DNA of 29,078 bases from CBCXVS01 sp965178525 (GTDB lineage: Bacteria > Tectomicrobia > Entotheonellia > Entotheonellales > Entotheonellaceae), in contig CBCXVS010000059.1 of NCBI GenBank assembly GCA_965178525.1, positions 1 to 29,078 of the forward strand, in the 5' to 3' direction. Within the stretch, counting starts at the first letter, position 1. Each line of letters starts with the position of its first letter. Made by a program: the position numbers and the translations under genes. The notes below the pieces were generated by a model, which saw only the letters and a list, made by a program, of their open reading frames with translations, was not told the DNA's origin and ran no database searches. Shown here in pieces: positions 16,875 through 25,029 of this stretch.

Positions 16875-17084
16875 TCAGACGCGCTGCCGCAGTCTTGCCC
16901 CCTCGACTCCCCACTCACCACAGCGCATCTTGTCTTCGAGACATGCCCTGCACACATTAATTTGTGTCTGGCCAGGCGGCCCACACACGGCGGTGATGGC
17001 CCCACCGGCTTTGGCCGTGCAATCCTCGGTTTGGAGATCACAGACCCCGTGCATGACCACCCCACTCGGTTCAACGTTGTGCAT
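16875..17084 (-). CDS. Small Cys-rich protein (69 aa), possible zinc-binding
   Basis: The product has an N-terminal Cys pair (CDLQTEDC), a third Cys in ITAVCGPPG, and then CRAC. Together these give a 2+2 arrangement such as in zinc ribbons or treble clefs. The C-terminus is acidic to basic (GEWGVEGARL). AAGGAG lies 7 bases before the ATG, and the composition is protein-like, so I take it as real. I know no function. It resembles the gene at 6008-6211 only in having CxnC plus a second metal-ligand pair. It is divergent from the monooxygenase gene; the 135 bases between them hold both starts. Confidence 0.6.
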   Translation of the reverse strand: MHNVEPSGVVMHGVCDLQTEDCTAKAGGAITAVCGPPGQTQINVCRACLEDKMRCGEWGVEGARLRQRV

Positions 17085-17164
17085 CGGTTTCTCCTTCTTG
17101 CTGACGCAGAGCGGGCCACTGGATCAACCGGTCCCGTGCATCTGGAGTGTACACTGTGGGCATG

Positions 17165-17173
17165 TGCTATGAT
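17165..17173 (+). promoter_or_regulatory. Possible extended -10 promoter for the monooxygenase gene
   Basis: TGCTATGAT contains the TATGAT hexamer preceded by TG, an extended -10 element, 45 bases before the ATG at 17219. A clear -35 hexamer is not visible 16-18 bases upstream. The same TATGAT hexamer appears before the SDR gene (minus strand, 27467-27472) and at 23909-23914. Confidence 0.3.
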
Positions 17174-17218
17174 AAGGGGTCGCCGCACACCTGTAGAAAG
17201 ATGCGAAAGGAGCAAAGC

Positions 17219-18394
17219 ATGAAACTCGCCCTGCAATACGAGATGCAACGGGCAACCCTGGACGATCACCAAGTGATCGAAGAGACGCTAGAGCAGTGCA
17301 TCCGGGCCGATGAGGTGGGGTTTGACTATCTCTGGTTTGTGGAGCACCATTTTCTCACCGGCTTCTCGGCGTCGCCGAGCCCCGAGGTCTTTTACGGCGC
17401 CCTGAGCCAGCGCACGCAGCAAATCAGGCTGGGCTTCGGCGTCGTGATTTTGCCCTACCACCACCCCATTCGCGTGGCCGAGCGGGTCGCGGTGCTCGAC
17501 CATCTGAGCAATGGCCGGGTGGATCTGGGTACAGGGCGTTCGGCCCCGTATGAGCAGACCGGCATGGGCATCGACCCGCGCGACACGCGGGACATGTGGG
17601 AGGAATCCCTCACGATGATTCCCAAAATATGGGAGTCGGATATGTTCGAGTGGAAGGGACGCTTCTGGAATGTGCCCCCGCGACAGGTGTTACCCAAGCC
17701 GTTCCAGACGCCGCATCCCCCTATCTGGGTGGCCGCCCTGCAGCCGTCGACCTACCAACTGGCGGCGGAGAAGGGCATCGGGGTGCTGTCGTTTGGCGCC
17801 AGCGCGCCGGAGGTGCTCAAACCCCACATCGACGCCTATCGAGAGCGGGTGCGCCAGGCCAAACCCGTGGGCGCGGTGGTCAATGATCAGTGGTGTAGCT
17901 CGACCTTGGGCTACTGCGGGGAGGACAACAAGGAGGCGCGGGAACTGGCGGTGCAATCGATCAAGCGCTTCTTCGGCCCCGGGCGGCCCTATGTGCAGGA
18001 CCAAAAAGATATTTACGCCCGGCTGCTGGAGAATTGGGGGGGCGTACCCGATCACCTGAAGCAGAACTTCCAGCGCTATGTCGAACTCGACGAGGCCGGG
18101 GATGAGGTCGTGGACCTCTCCGGCGGCGGGGCGATCGCCCATTCCATCTGGAACCAACTGGATGCCGACACGTTGTGCGACCGGGGGGTGGTGATCGGCG
18201 GGGATCCGGAAAGCTGCATCAAGGCCCTAAAGCTGCACGAGGCGGCGGGATGTGACCAGATGATGATCATGATCCAAACGGAAACGATCCCGCACGAGAA
18301 GGTGATGCAGTCCATCGAACTGCTGGGGAAATACGTCATCCCCGAATTCAAGCGGTCTGAAGAGAAAGCGTCCACGCGTTCCGCCAACGGCTAA
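17219..18394 (+). CDS. Luciferase-like (LLM class) flavin-dependent monooxygenase
   Basis: This 391-residue protein has the bacterial luciferase-like TIM-barrel pattern. It starts with a beta strand of the type MKLALQYEMQ and continues with YLWFVEHHFLTGFSASPSPEVF (strand with the EHH motif). It then has IRLGFGVVILPYHHPIRVAERVAVLD and SNGRVDLGTGRSAPYEQTG, then PIWVAA and a C-terminal barrel half. Such enzymes use FMNH2 supplied by a reductase and oxygen to oxidise aldehydes, sulphonates, alkanes, nitrilotriacetate-like or coenzyme-linked substrates; the exact one cannot be told. ATG 17219 is preceded by AAAGGAG at 6 bases, which decides against the upstream ATG at 17147. It stands alone on the plus strand. 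Confidence 0.92.
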   Translation: MKLALQYEMQRATLDDHQVIEETLEQCIRADEVGFDYLWFVEHHFLTGFSASPSPEVFYGALSQRTQQIRLGFGVVILPYHHPIRVAERVAVLDHLSNGRVDLGTGRSAPYEQTGMGIDPRDTRDMWEESLTMIPKIWESDMFEWKGRFWNVPPRQVLPKPFQTPHPPIWVAALQPSTYQLAAEKGIGVLSFGASAPEVLKPHIDAYRERVRQAKPVGAVVNDQWCSSTLGYCGEDNKEARELAVQSIKRFFGPGRPYVQDQKDIYARLLENWGGVPDHLKQNFQRYVELDEAGDEVVDLSGGGAIAHSIWNQLDADTLCDRGVVIGGDPESCIKALKLHEAAGCDQMMIMIQTETIPHEKVMQSIELLGKYVIPEFKRSEEKASTRSANG

Positions 18395-18522
18395 ACGTCA
18401 TCCTTTCTCCCGGAAGTCTGCCAGGCGTTCTGGCGGGGATTTCCAGGAGCAGCGGGCGTCATCCCAAGGATGGCATGAGAGGGGCCGCTCCTGGGCTCCC
18501 CATCTGGAGTCCCGCAACCGTA

Positions 18523-19434
18523 TCAACACGGGTCAGACGCCATGAGATCGTTGTCCGATTCCTCAACCCGACCCCATTCTCTTTCTTCCGTTATAGTATC
18601 GCCTTCGGCTGCGCGCGGTTTGAGATAGCGTGAGAGGACCAGGCTCCCCCCTAAAAGGCCGCCACTCGCCGCGAGCGTGGCAATATTCAGATGAGGGACT
18701 CCACGGATCAGATTGGCCTTCACAGCGGAGCCAAACAGCCCGAATACGACGTTACCCGGAAGGGATCCGAGCACGGTGGCGAGCAGGAAGGGCCGCCAAC
18801 CGATTTGGAGAAAGCCCGCCAGATAGCTGACCGGTTCATAGGGCAGGAACAAGCAACGCATCGTCAGCACGGTTTCAAACGGATACCGCCGCAACGGATA
18901 CGCATAGCGCTCCATGAGGGCCTCGCTTTGCTCTCCCTGCAGCAGGCGCTGCCCGAAGTAGTGACCAATGCCATACGCCACCAACGCCGAGGCGGTACTC
19001 CCCACAACGGCATACACACTCCCCCAGACGGAGCCAAACAGGAATCCACCAACGGTGGTCAATAGGGCTGCCGGGAATAGCACGAGTGGGCTGGCGGCGT
19101 AGACAAGCGTGTACAGCAGCGGCGCATCGCCGCTCGAGCGCAAGAATCCGATCAATTGATTAGCGGCGGATAGGGGAGCCAGATAGCATGGCGCGGCAAG
19201 CCAGACATACCACGCGAGGCCGAGACCGACGAGCGCCAAGGAGGCGGGCACGACATACTTCGCCAAACGTTGCGCCTTAGGTACGCGGCTACCAATGCTT
19301 CTTGTAGGAGGCGGGTCATCGCCTGATTGCGTCTGTAGAAACGTCACCAGGTTTTTCATTCTTCGGCGTTCTTTGTAGGCGCGAGTCCCAACATACACTA
19401 TACTACCGACCACGACACATCCGACAAGGAGCAT
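18523..19434 (-). CDS. TVP38/TMEM64 family membrane protein (VTT domain)
   Basis: Predicted integral membrane protein of 303 residues with an N-terminal helix, a polar linker (about 25-55), a second helix, and then the VTT domain. Its first half contains VLFPAALLTTVGGFLFGSVWG and the Gly/Ala-rich helix ending in GIGHYFGQRLL. Its second half contains LFLPYEPVSYLAGFLQIGWRPF and ATVLGSLPGNVVFG, the re-entrant pattern typical of DedA/TMEM64-like proteins. Relatives are lipid scramblases or transporters. The ATG at 19434 gives the full N-terminal helix; a Met at residue 26 is an alternative start. It lies downstream of the aminotransferase, separated by a hairpin. Confidence 0.85.
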   Translation of the reverse strand: MLLVGCVVVGSIVYVGTRAYKERRRMKNLVTFLQTQSGDDPPPTRSIGSRVPKAQRLAKYVVPASLALVGLGLAWYVWLAAPCYLAPLSAANQLIGFLRSSGDAPLLYTLVYAASPLVLFPAALLTTVGGFLFGSVWGSVYAVVGSTASALVAYGIGHYFGQRLLQGEQSEALMERYAYPLRRYPFETVLTMRCLFLPYEPVSYLAGFLQIGWRPFLLATVLGSLPGNVVFGLFGSAVKANLIRGVPHLNIATLAASGGLLGGSLVLSRYLKPRAAEGDTITEEREWGRVEESDNDLMASDPC

Positions 19435-19473
19435 GGTATTCTTCTTTTATCCTTACGACCCGTAGAGGGACGA

Positions 19474-19530
19474 AAAACCGGGGACCGGCCACATCTTACC
19501 GCTTCGGAAAACGTGGCCGGTCCCGGTTTT
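19474..19530 (-). terminator. Long hairpin downstream of the aminotransferase gene
   Basis: AAAACCGGGGACCGGCCAC (19474-19492) faces GTGGCCGGTCCCGGTTTT (19513-19530) with one unpaired G and a 20-base loop. On the minus strand the stem follows the aminotransferase stop by 8 bases and is bordered by T-runs, compatible with a terminator. It is also related to the GGGACAGACCACG repeat at 16526 and 16796, so it may be a dispersed repeat used as terminator. Confidence 0.45.
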
Positions 19531-19537
19531 CGCGTTC

Positions 19538-20824
19538 CTAGATGGCGTTTTCGGCGCGCAGGTCTTGGAGGGACTGCGAGAAGGCGGTGACGGTCTGGTC
19601 GATCACACCCTCATCGTGGGCGGAGGAGACCAGGAACGCACGCCCTCCCATCATGTCCACATTGTTCACCAGCATCGCCCGTCTGAGCGCCTGCGTCTTG
19701 CTGACGGGCATGGTGTTGGCGATCTCCTGATAAGGCATGGTACATAAGTCGCGGTCGCAATCACAGTCGGCGCCCAGCGTCACGTGAATGATAGACGTGA
19801 TGCCGTGCGCATGCCCGGTGACGCCCTGCTGCATGAACACCGCGTTCAGCCCCTCCTTCAGACGCTGGGCCATGGCATCGGCTCGGGCGTTGACGCCGGC
19901 GTTGGCGATCGCCTCCAACATGGCGGCGCCAGCGGCAGCCGTCACTGGCTGGGCATTGAAGGTGCCGCCCTGCGACACGCGCTGTGCCGGATCCCACGCC
20001 GGGTCGTTCCGGAAGGCCATAAGTTCCATGATGTCAGCGCGGCCGCCGACCGCTCCCCCCGGCTGGCCACCGGCGATGCTTTTGGCCATGGTGCTCAGGT
20101 CCGGCTCGATGCCCCAGCGCACCTGCGCCCCGCCGGGCAAGAGGCGGAATCCCGTGACCACCTCATCCATAATAAAGACGACGCCGTGCCCGGCGGTAAC
20201 CTCACGCATGTCTTGCAGGAATTGCGGGTTCGGCAATGGGAAGGTGCCATAGTGCGCGCCGTTGCATTCGACGATGACGGCCGCGATGTCGTTGTCGTCC
20301 GTCAGCATCTGGTCCACCGCGGCCGCGTCAGCCGGCGCGACCATGGCCTCGTCCAGGCTCGCCTGCGGCACGCCGCCCAGCCCCTGGCCGGACTCGGGGG
20401 TGGCGTAGTCGTGCCAGCCGTGGTAGTGCTCGTGAAACTTCACGAGCTTGGTCTTGCCGGTGTAGGCGCGGGCCAAGCGCAATGCCAGGTAGGTAGACTC
20501 CGTGCCAGAGCACGTAAAACGCACCCGTTCCAGAGATGGCATGAGGCGCTTCACCGCCTCTGCGTATCGCACTTCATGGGTGGTCGCTCCCCCGAGATGC
20601 GTCCCTCGGCGCGCCTGGGCCGCGACGGCCTCCGTGATTTCCGGGGAATTATGGCCCATGAGCAGGCAGCCGTTGCCCATCACGTAGTCGATGATCCGGT
20701 TGTCATCCACGTCATACTTGTAGGGGCCTTCGGCGTGATCAATATACGCGGGAAAGGGCGACGTGAACCGGGTTTGGTGCGTGATGCCGCCCGCAAAGAG
20801 CGACCGTCCCCGTTCGTACCACAC
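19538..20824 (-). CDS. Class III aminotransferase / glutamate-1-semialdehyde aminomutase-like
   Basis: This PLP-dependent fold type I enzyme has 428 residues, the normal size. Seen: SGTEST at 106-111 for phosphate binding, HEHYHGWHD, Asp220 in VVFIMDEVVTGFR that contacts the pyridine nitrogen, and the Schiff-base Lys248 in TMAKSIAGGQPGGAVGG. This last motif resembles glutamate-1-semialdehyde aminomutases and their many relatives that act on amino acids or amines. No haem genes are nearby, so a role other than haem synthesis is likely. The start is GTG 20824; an in-frame TAA lies shortly upstream and no ATG is available. A GGGGA sequence about 8 bases upstream serves as a weak ribosome binding site. 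Confidence 0.9.
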   Translation of the reverse strand: MWYERGRSLFAGGITHQTRFTSPFPAYIDHAEGPYKYDVDDNRIIDYVMGNGCLLMGHNSPEITEAVAAQARRGTHLGGATTHEVRYAEAVKRLMPSLERVRFTCSGTESTYLALRLARAYTGKTKLVKFHEHYHGWHDYATPESGQGLGGVPQASLDEAMVAPADAAAVDQMLTDDNDIAAVIVECNGAHYGTFPLPNPQFLQDMREVTAGHGVVFIMDEVVTGFRLLPGGAQVRWGIEPDLSTMAKSIAGGQPGGAVGGRADIMELMAFRNDPAWDPAQRVSQGGTFNAQPVTAAAGAAMLEAIANAGVNARADAMAQRLKEGLNAVFMQQGVTGHAHGITSIIHVTLGADCDCDRDLCTMPYQEIANTMPVSKTQALRRAMLVNNVDMMGGRAFLVSSAHDEGVIDQTVTAFSQSLQDLRAENAI

Positions 20825-20945
20825 GATGGACTTCCCCGAATGGCCTTAAGTTAAGCCAACTCCTTTCTTGATGAAGCAGTTACGCCGATTGCCTGAGACC
20901 GACTCTCCTCTCATGATGAGGGCCTTCATTCCCCCCACTGACAGG

Positions 20946-22175
20946 AGAAGCGCTCCGGATATCCCGTATCACCCCCCGGCTGCAACGCCTCCAGGCCGAC
21001 TGCGCCGCCCACCTCCCATCCGAGGCCATTCCGGCGGCGTGTGAGGCGGTCGGCTATACCGAGTGGCGCGACCGCCTCCTCCATCCGGTCGTCACCGTCC
21101 AGGCCTCTCTGGGGCAACTTCTCCCTGGCCATGCCGCCTGCCGTCATCTCCCGCACTGAACGGGTGGCTACTCCAGTGCCTCGGCCTCCTGCCCGGCTCC
21201 TACCCAGCTGCCTGGAGGCGTGCTGGACCACCTCTGCGAACGCGTCGGCCAGTCGGCCCGGCCACGGCCTTGGAGGACGGGCGCTGGCATGGCCATCGCG
21301 TTTTCTTCGTCGAGGCCTCCGGGGGCGCCAGGCCCGATACCCCGGTGTGGCAAGACGAGGTCGGCCCGCCCGGCGAACAACCGCCCGGCGGTGGCTTTCC
21401 CGTGGCCCGGCTGCTGGCGCTTTTCCATGCGGGCAGGGGCCTGCTCCCCCCCCTAGCGGCGTCTGCTTTGAACCCCCACGAGTTGTCCCCAGTCCAACCG
21501 ATGCATCCGGCCATGGAACCAGGTGAGGTGCTGGTGACGGAGCGGGGCCTATCGTCCGATGCCCAGATGGCCTTGCTCAGACTGGCCGGTTTGCCCGCCC
21601 TCATGCGAGTCGGTGCCCGACAGATGGTCGCTTTCACCCCGTCTCGGCCCTTGGTGATCCCCGCTACCCGACCGACCCCTCAGAGCCAAGGTCTACCCCG
21701 CTCGCGGTGGATCATGGCCCATGGCCAGCAGGACCAACGGGTGGAAGGGTTCCAGCCCAAGACCTGGCCGGCTGGGCTCGATCCCCCAACCTTGGCAGCG
21801 TTCCCTGCATCGCTTTTCCTGCCAGAGTTGCGGCATCAGGTGATCCAGCCCGGCTTGCGCTCGCGAGTGCTCACGTTGGTCACGACCTGAGTGGATGCGC
21901 CATGCTCTTCAAAAGATGATCTGGCCGAACCCTCCTTCAAACGCTGGGAAGCAGCAACGCGTCTGAGACCACTCAAAACTGCGATGCAGATGGATGCACG
22001 GCCCGGCAAAACCGTGGTGGGAGTACGGCAAGAACGGACCGTTTTCCTTCTGCTCTACAACCTGGTCCGACGGGTCATTGCCCAATCGGCCAAGCATCAA
22101 CCGGTGGATGTTGAACGGATCAGCGTTATCGATGCTCTGCGGGGGTGCAGTGAACCCGACAGCGGGGGGCCCTGA
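20946..22175 (+). mobile_element. Degraded IS4-type transposase gene
   Basis: Three stretches together resemble one DDE transposase of the IS4 kind. The first (about 20946-21159) has GYTEWRDRLLHPVVTVQ and PGHAACRHL. The second (about 21250-21887) has GGGFPVARLLALFHAGRGLL, LPRSRWI and LRHQVIQPGLRSRVLTLVTT. The third, after an in-frame TGA (21888-21890), has RLRPLKTAMQMD and LLYNLVRRV followed by VERISVIDAL. The first and second stretches are in different frames. Catalytic acid positions look altered, for example TERG where DRG is expected. It is old and non-functional; I could not find its terminal inverted repeats. Confidence 0.7.
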
Positions 22176-22574
22176 GAGGAATTATTCGTCCACCTCTCTC
22201 GTCCGAACCGGGTCGAACCCCGCGTCCAAAAGCGACGACCCCAGACCGCTCCCCTCATGACAAAACCCCCTCATGTGTTGGGTCAACCGTTGACACGACA
22301 TGCAGTTAGAGCTTCACTTCAGGCCATTCCNNNNNNNNNTCATGACAAAACCCCCTCATGTGTTGGGTCAACCGTTGACACGACATGCAGTTAGAGCTTC
22401 ACTTCAGGCCATTCGGGACTTCCCAAACTTCTGTGCGTAACGTTCCTCGATCGTGGCCATTCCTCGTGCTCCTCGCAACAGGGCTAAGGCCTGGCATGAC
22501 TGGGCGGCCTCAGACGCCGAGACATGCGTTGCAATAGCACGTATTATAGGCCGACTCGGCGAGGGGTCAACTTG
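22176..22574. other. 75-bp perfect direct repeat flanking a 9-N scaffold gap
   Basis: Bases 22255-22329 and 22340-22414 are identical and lie on either side of the N run (22331-22339). This is what an unmerged overlap of two contigs looks like; a true tandem duplication is less likely. An 18-codon minus-strand ORF (22404-22460, MATIEERYAQKFGKSRMA) with GAGGAG upstream could be the 5' remnant of a lost gene. Apart from that, no gene is visible in these 400 bases. Confidence 0.7.
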
Positions 22575-23783
22575 CTATTGTTGCCGCGCTAGCGTCTCGT
22601 ACCCGGCGTGGTCGTGAAGACGGATTTCGATATCGATTTGGAGATTGATTAAGCGCGCTGCCGCTTGACTCTGGTGCAGCTTGATTTTGACCTCGACGAC
22701 CCGTGCATCCGTGACGGCCGTCGGGTCAATGCTGAGGATGTCGTTTTTGCCAATGAGGCTGCCGATATGCACCACCGTACCGCTCAACTCCTCTTGTAAC
22801 GCTGGGCTCGACACCGTGGCCGTTTGCCCCAAACGCACAAGCCCCACGTCCGTTTCATACACTTCAGCGATGGCGTACATCTGTTTGGTGTTGGCCATTT
22901 TGAGCAGCGGCTGCGTGCCAACCGGTTCACCAGGCTGGGCGAGCAGCTGCAGAATCTGGCCATCGGTGGGCGCTCGCAAGATGGTCCGGTCCAATTTGGC
23001 TTGTACGCGCGCCAAACTCTGCTCTAATGACTCAATCTGCATGGCGGCCTGGGCGCGGATCAAACGCGCATGCGCGGTCTCCAACTGCGCCCGCGCCAGC
23101 ATGAGGTTCACATCATATTCGGCTTTGAGCTTGGCGAGCACCGCTCGGGTCTCGTTCAGCGCCTCTTGGTTGCGGCGGACTTGCAACCGCTGATGCTCTA
23201 CGTCTTGTTGGGAGATGGCGCCACGCTGCAACAGGCGCTCGAATCGTTGTAAATCCGTCTCGGCCACGAGGAGATCCGCCTGCAGTTGACGCAACCGCGC
23301 CTCTTGGGCACGAATGTCCAAGAGCGGCAGTTCTTTGAGCTGTTGAATCCGGATGTTGGCCTCGGCAATGCTGGCGTTCCCATAGACGGTTTCCGCTTGC
23401 AGCCGCTTCATAGCATCACGGAGCTGACTCTCGGCATAGTGTTGTTCAGCCAGCCGCTCAGTATGGCTCTCCAGGTAGGCCAAGAGGTCGCCTTTCTTGA
23501 CCGTCTCGCCCTCCTGTACCAACAGGCGTCCAAGGCGGTCTTGACCGGACACGCCAATGGTAAGCGTTCGCCCCTCGGGCTCCAATCGACCCAACGCCGC
23601 AATCTTTTCCCGTCGCGGCCCGAATGCGGCCTGGCTCCCTTGGCGGCCTAGGGCTTCGGAGGAACGGCTTGCTTCCGGCAATGGCTTGGGTTGGCGCGGC
23701 TGCGGGAATCGATCATAGACGACAACACCGATCACCACGCCTGCCGCAGCGGCGCAACATACCATGAGATAGCGTTTCACCAT
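22575..23783 (-). CDS. Membrane fusion protein, HlyD/DevB-like
   Basis: This 402-residue periplasmic adaptor has one N-terminal membrane helix (about 5-23). A barrel/lipoyl half-motif follows, IAALGRLEPEGRTLTIGV and LLVQEGETVKKGDLLAYLES. A long alpha-hairpin coiled coil (about 105-265) follows, then the second lipoyl half RTILRAPTDGQILQLLAQPGEPV and the beta-barrel part. The LGRLEPEG motif points to the DevB-type adaptors that work with a DevC permease, a DevA ATPase and a TolC-like channel to export lipids or other molecules. ATG 23783 has AGGAAGG upstream. The genes expected downstream are absent: the scaffold gap and an old transposase lie there instead. Confidence 0.88.
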   Translation of the reverse strand: MVKRYLMVCCAAAAGVVIGVVVYDRFPQPRQPKPLPEASRSSEALGRQGSQAAFGPRREKIAALGRLEPEGRTLTIGVSGQDRLGRLLVQEGETVKKGDLLAYLESHTERLAEQHYAESQLRDAMKRLQAETVYGNASIAEANIRIQQLKELPLLDIRAQEARLRQLQADLLVAETDLQRFERLLQRGAISQQDVEHQRLQVRRNQEALNETRAVLAKLKAEYDVNLMLARAQLETAHARLIRAQAAMQIESLEQSLARVQAKLDRTILRAPTDGQILQLLAQPGEPVGTQPLLKMANTKQMYAIAEVYETDVGLVRLGQTATVSSPALQEELSGTVVHIGSLIGKNDILSIDPTAVTDARVVEVKIKLHQSQAAARLINLQIDIEIRLHDHAGYETLARQQ

Positions 23784-23966
23784 TACAAATCCTTCCTGGC
23801 GCCAGAAGGTACATCATGTAAGCTAAGTAGCCTTGCAACACGGTAGCCCGTTCCATTTCTTTTCGGAAGAGCGTAAAGTTTCTAGTAGTCATGGCGGTCA
23901 ACTCGGTCTATGATACGGGGAGATGAGCATCACGACCCAAACGTCCACCGGAGAGGAGGAGAAGCG

Positions 23967-24950
23967 ATGGCAAAGCATTACACACTCTGCGTGGGTACGG
24001 TAGGCGGCGGTTTATCCTACACCCAAGATGGGGGCGAGACCTGGAACCGCATTCGCGATCCGATACCGTCGGAATGCAATGTGCGGGCTCTGGAAGTGTA
24101 TCCGGATAACCCCCACCGTCTCCTGGCCGGTACCGATGTCGGCCTCTATCGCAGCGAGGATGCCGGGAGCACGTGGGAGAAGCTGGAGTCGCCGATGCAG
24201 GACATTCAGATCTGGTCGGTGGCCGTCGACCCGACGGATTCGGACACGATTTTTGCCGGCACCCGGCCGGATGCCTTCCGCTCACGCGATGGGGGCAAGA
24301 CGTGGCAACAGTTGTCCCTCGGCGTGACCTTGCCCTGCCCGATCGGCATTCCGCGCACGACGAATGTGATCGTGGACCCGCGGGATCACCAGACCGTTTG
24401 GGCCGGGATCGAGGTGGATGGCGTCTACAAAAGTTTCGATGGCGGTGACACCTGGATGCATCTGCCCGACCTCGGCCCCGACCCGTTCCATGGCGATATT
24501 CACGGGCTGGCTCTGCGCACGAAGCCGACCACGGCGGTCTATGCCACGTCGCCATTTGGCATTGCTACGAGTACAGATGAGGGGGAAAGCTGGGATTATC
24601 ACTACTTTCCCAAGTTCCATGCGGATGATCAGCGGTCGTATTGCCGGGGGGTCGCCTTGAAGGCCGACGACCCGAACGTCATGTTTGTAGGCAACGGGGA
24701 TGCGATTCCCGGCGTGACCGGCGCCATCCAACGGTCGAAAGATGGGGGCAAGTCATGGCAGGCGACGGACATGCCCGTGGAGCCGAACTCGGTGATTTAT
24801 TGGTTCGCCACCCATCCGGCACAGCCGGATGTGATTGCCGCTGCCAGCCTGTACGGCTACGTCTATCTCAGTATGGATGGCGGCGACTCGTGGCGGAAGC
24901 TGAAAAAGGAGTTTGGTGAGATCCGGAGCCTGGCGCTAATGCCGAACTAA
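23967..24950 (+). CDS. Asp-box (BNR) beta-propeller protein, sialidase-like fold
   Basis: The 327-residue product consists of seven repeats, each with an Asp-box of the form S/T-x-D-x-G-x-T/S-W. These are near residues 18-26, 62-70, 105-113, 155-163, 201-209, 256-264 and 301-309, spaced 43-55 apart. Seven boxes over this length suggest a complete seven-bladed propeller, as in VPS10/YCF48/exo-glycosidase-like proteins. No signal peptide is seen, so it is probably cytoplasmic. The catalytic residues of sialidases (Arg triad) are not evident, so an enzymatic role is not supported; binding or scaffolding is as likely. ATG 23967 is preceded by GAGGAGGAG, which decides the start over 23910. Confidence 0.9.
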   Translation: MAKHYTLCVGTVGGGLSYTQDGGETWNRIRDPIPSECNVRALEVYPDNPHRLLAGTDVGLYRSEDAGSTWEKLESPMQDIQIWSVAVDPTDSDTIFAGTRPDAFRSRDGGKTWQQLSLGVTLPCPIGIPRTTNVIVDPRDHQTVWAGIEVDGVYKSFDGGDTWMHLPDLGPDPFHGDIHGLALRTKPTTAVYATSPFGIATSTDEGESWDYHYFPKFHADDQRSYCRGVALKADDPNVMFVGNGDAIPGVTGAIQRSKDGGKSWQATDMPVEPNSVIYWFATHPAQPDVIAAASLYGYVYLSMDGGDSWRKLKKEFGEIRSLALMPN

Positions 24951-24976
24951 GCCGGACATGTTGTTCTTTCTTGACT

Positions 24977-24997
24977 CCCCCCTTTGGCAAAGGGGGG
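24977..24997. repeat. GC-rich palindrome (CCCCCCTTT/AAAGGGGGG)
   Basis: A near-perfect palindrome of 9-10 bp per arm lies 27 bases behind the propeller stop and 32 bases before the glutaredoxin-DinB start. It belongs to the same class as the copies at 2485 and 25839, so this class brackets the selenoprotein candidate on both sides. A transcript ending here for the propeller gene is possible but no T-run follows. Confidence 0.6.
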
Positions 24998-25029
24998 AAT
25001 GTAGACGATTTCGCTTTCGGAGGGCCACC

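Noticed and set aside
19784..20854. 356-codon plus-strand ORF
   Set aside because: It is the mirror frame of the aminotransferase, His/Arg-rich and without a ribosome binding site.
23713..23901. 62-codon minus-strand ORF before the adaptor gene
   Set aside because: Its second half overlaps the adaptor start in another frame and it has no ribosome binding site. The first part (MTTRNFTLFRKEMERATVLQG) was considered as a leader peptide but nothing supports it.
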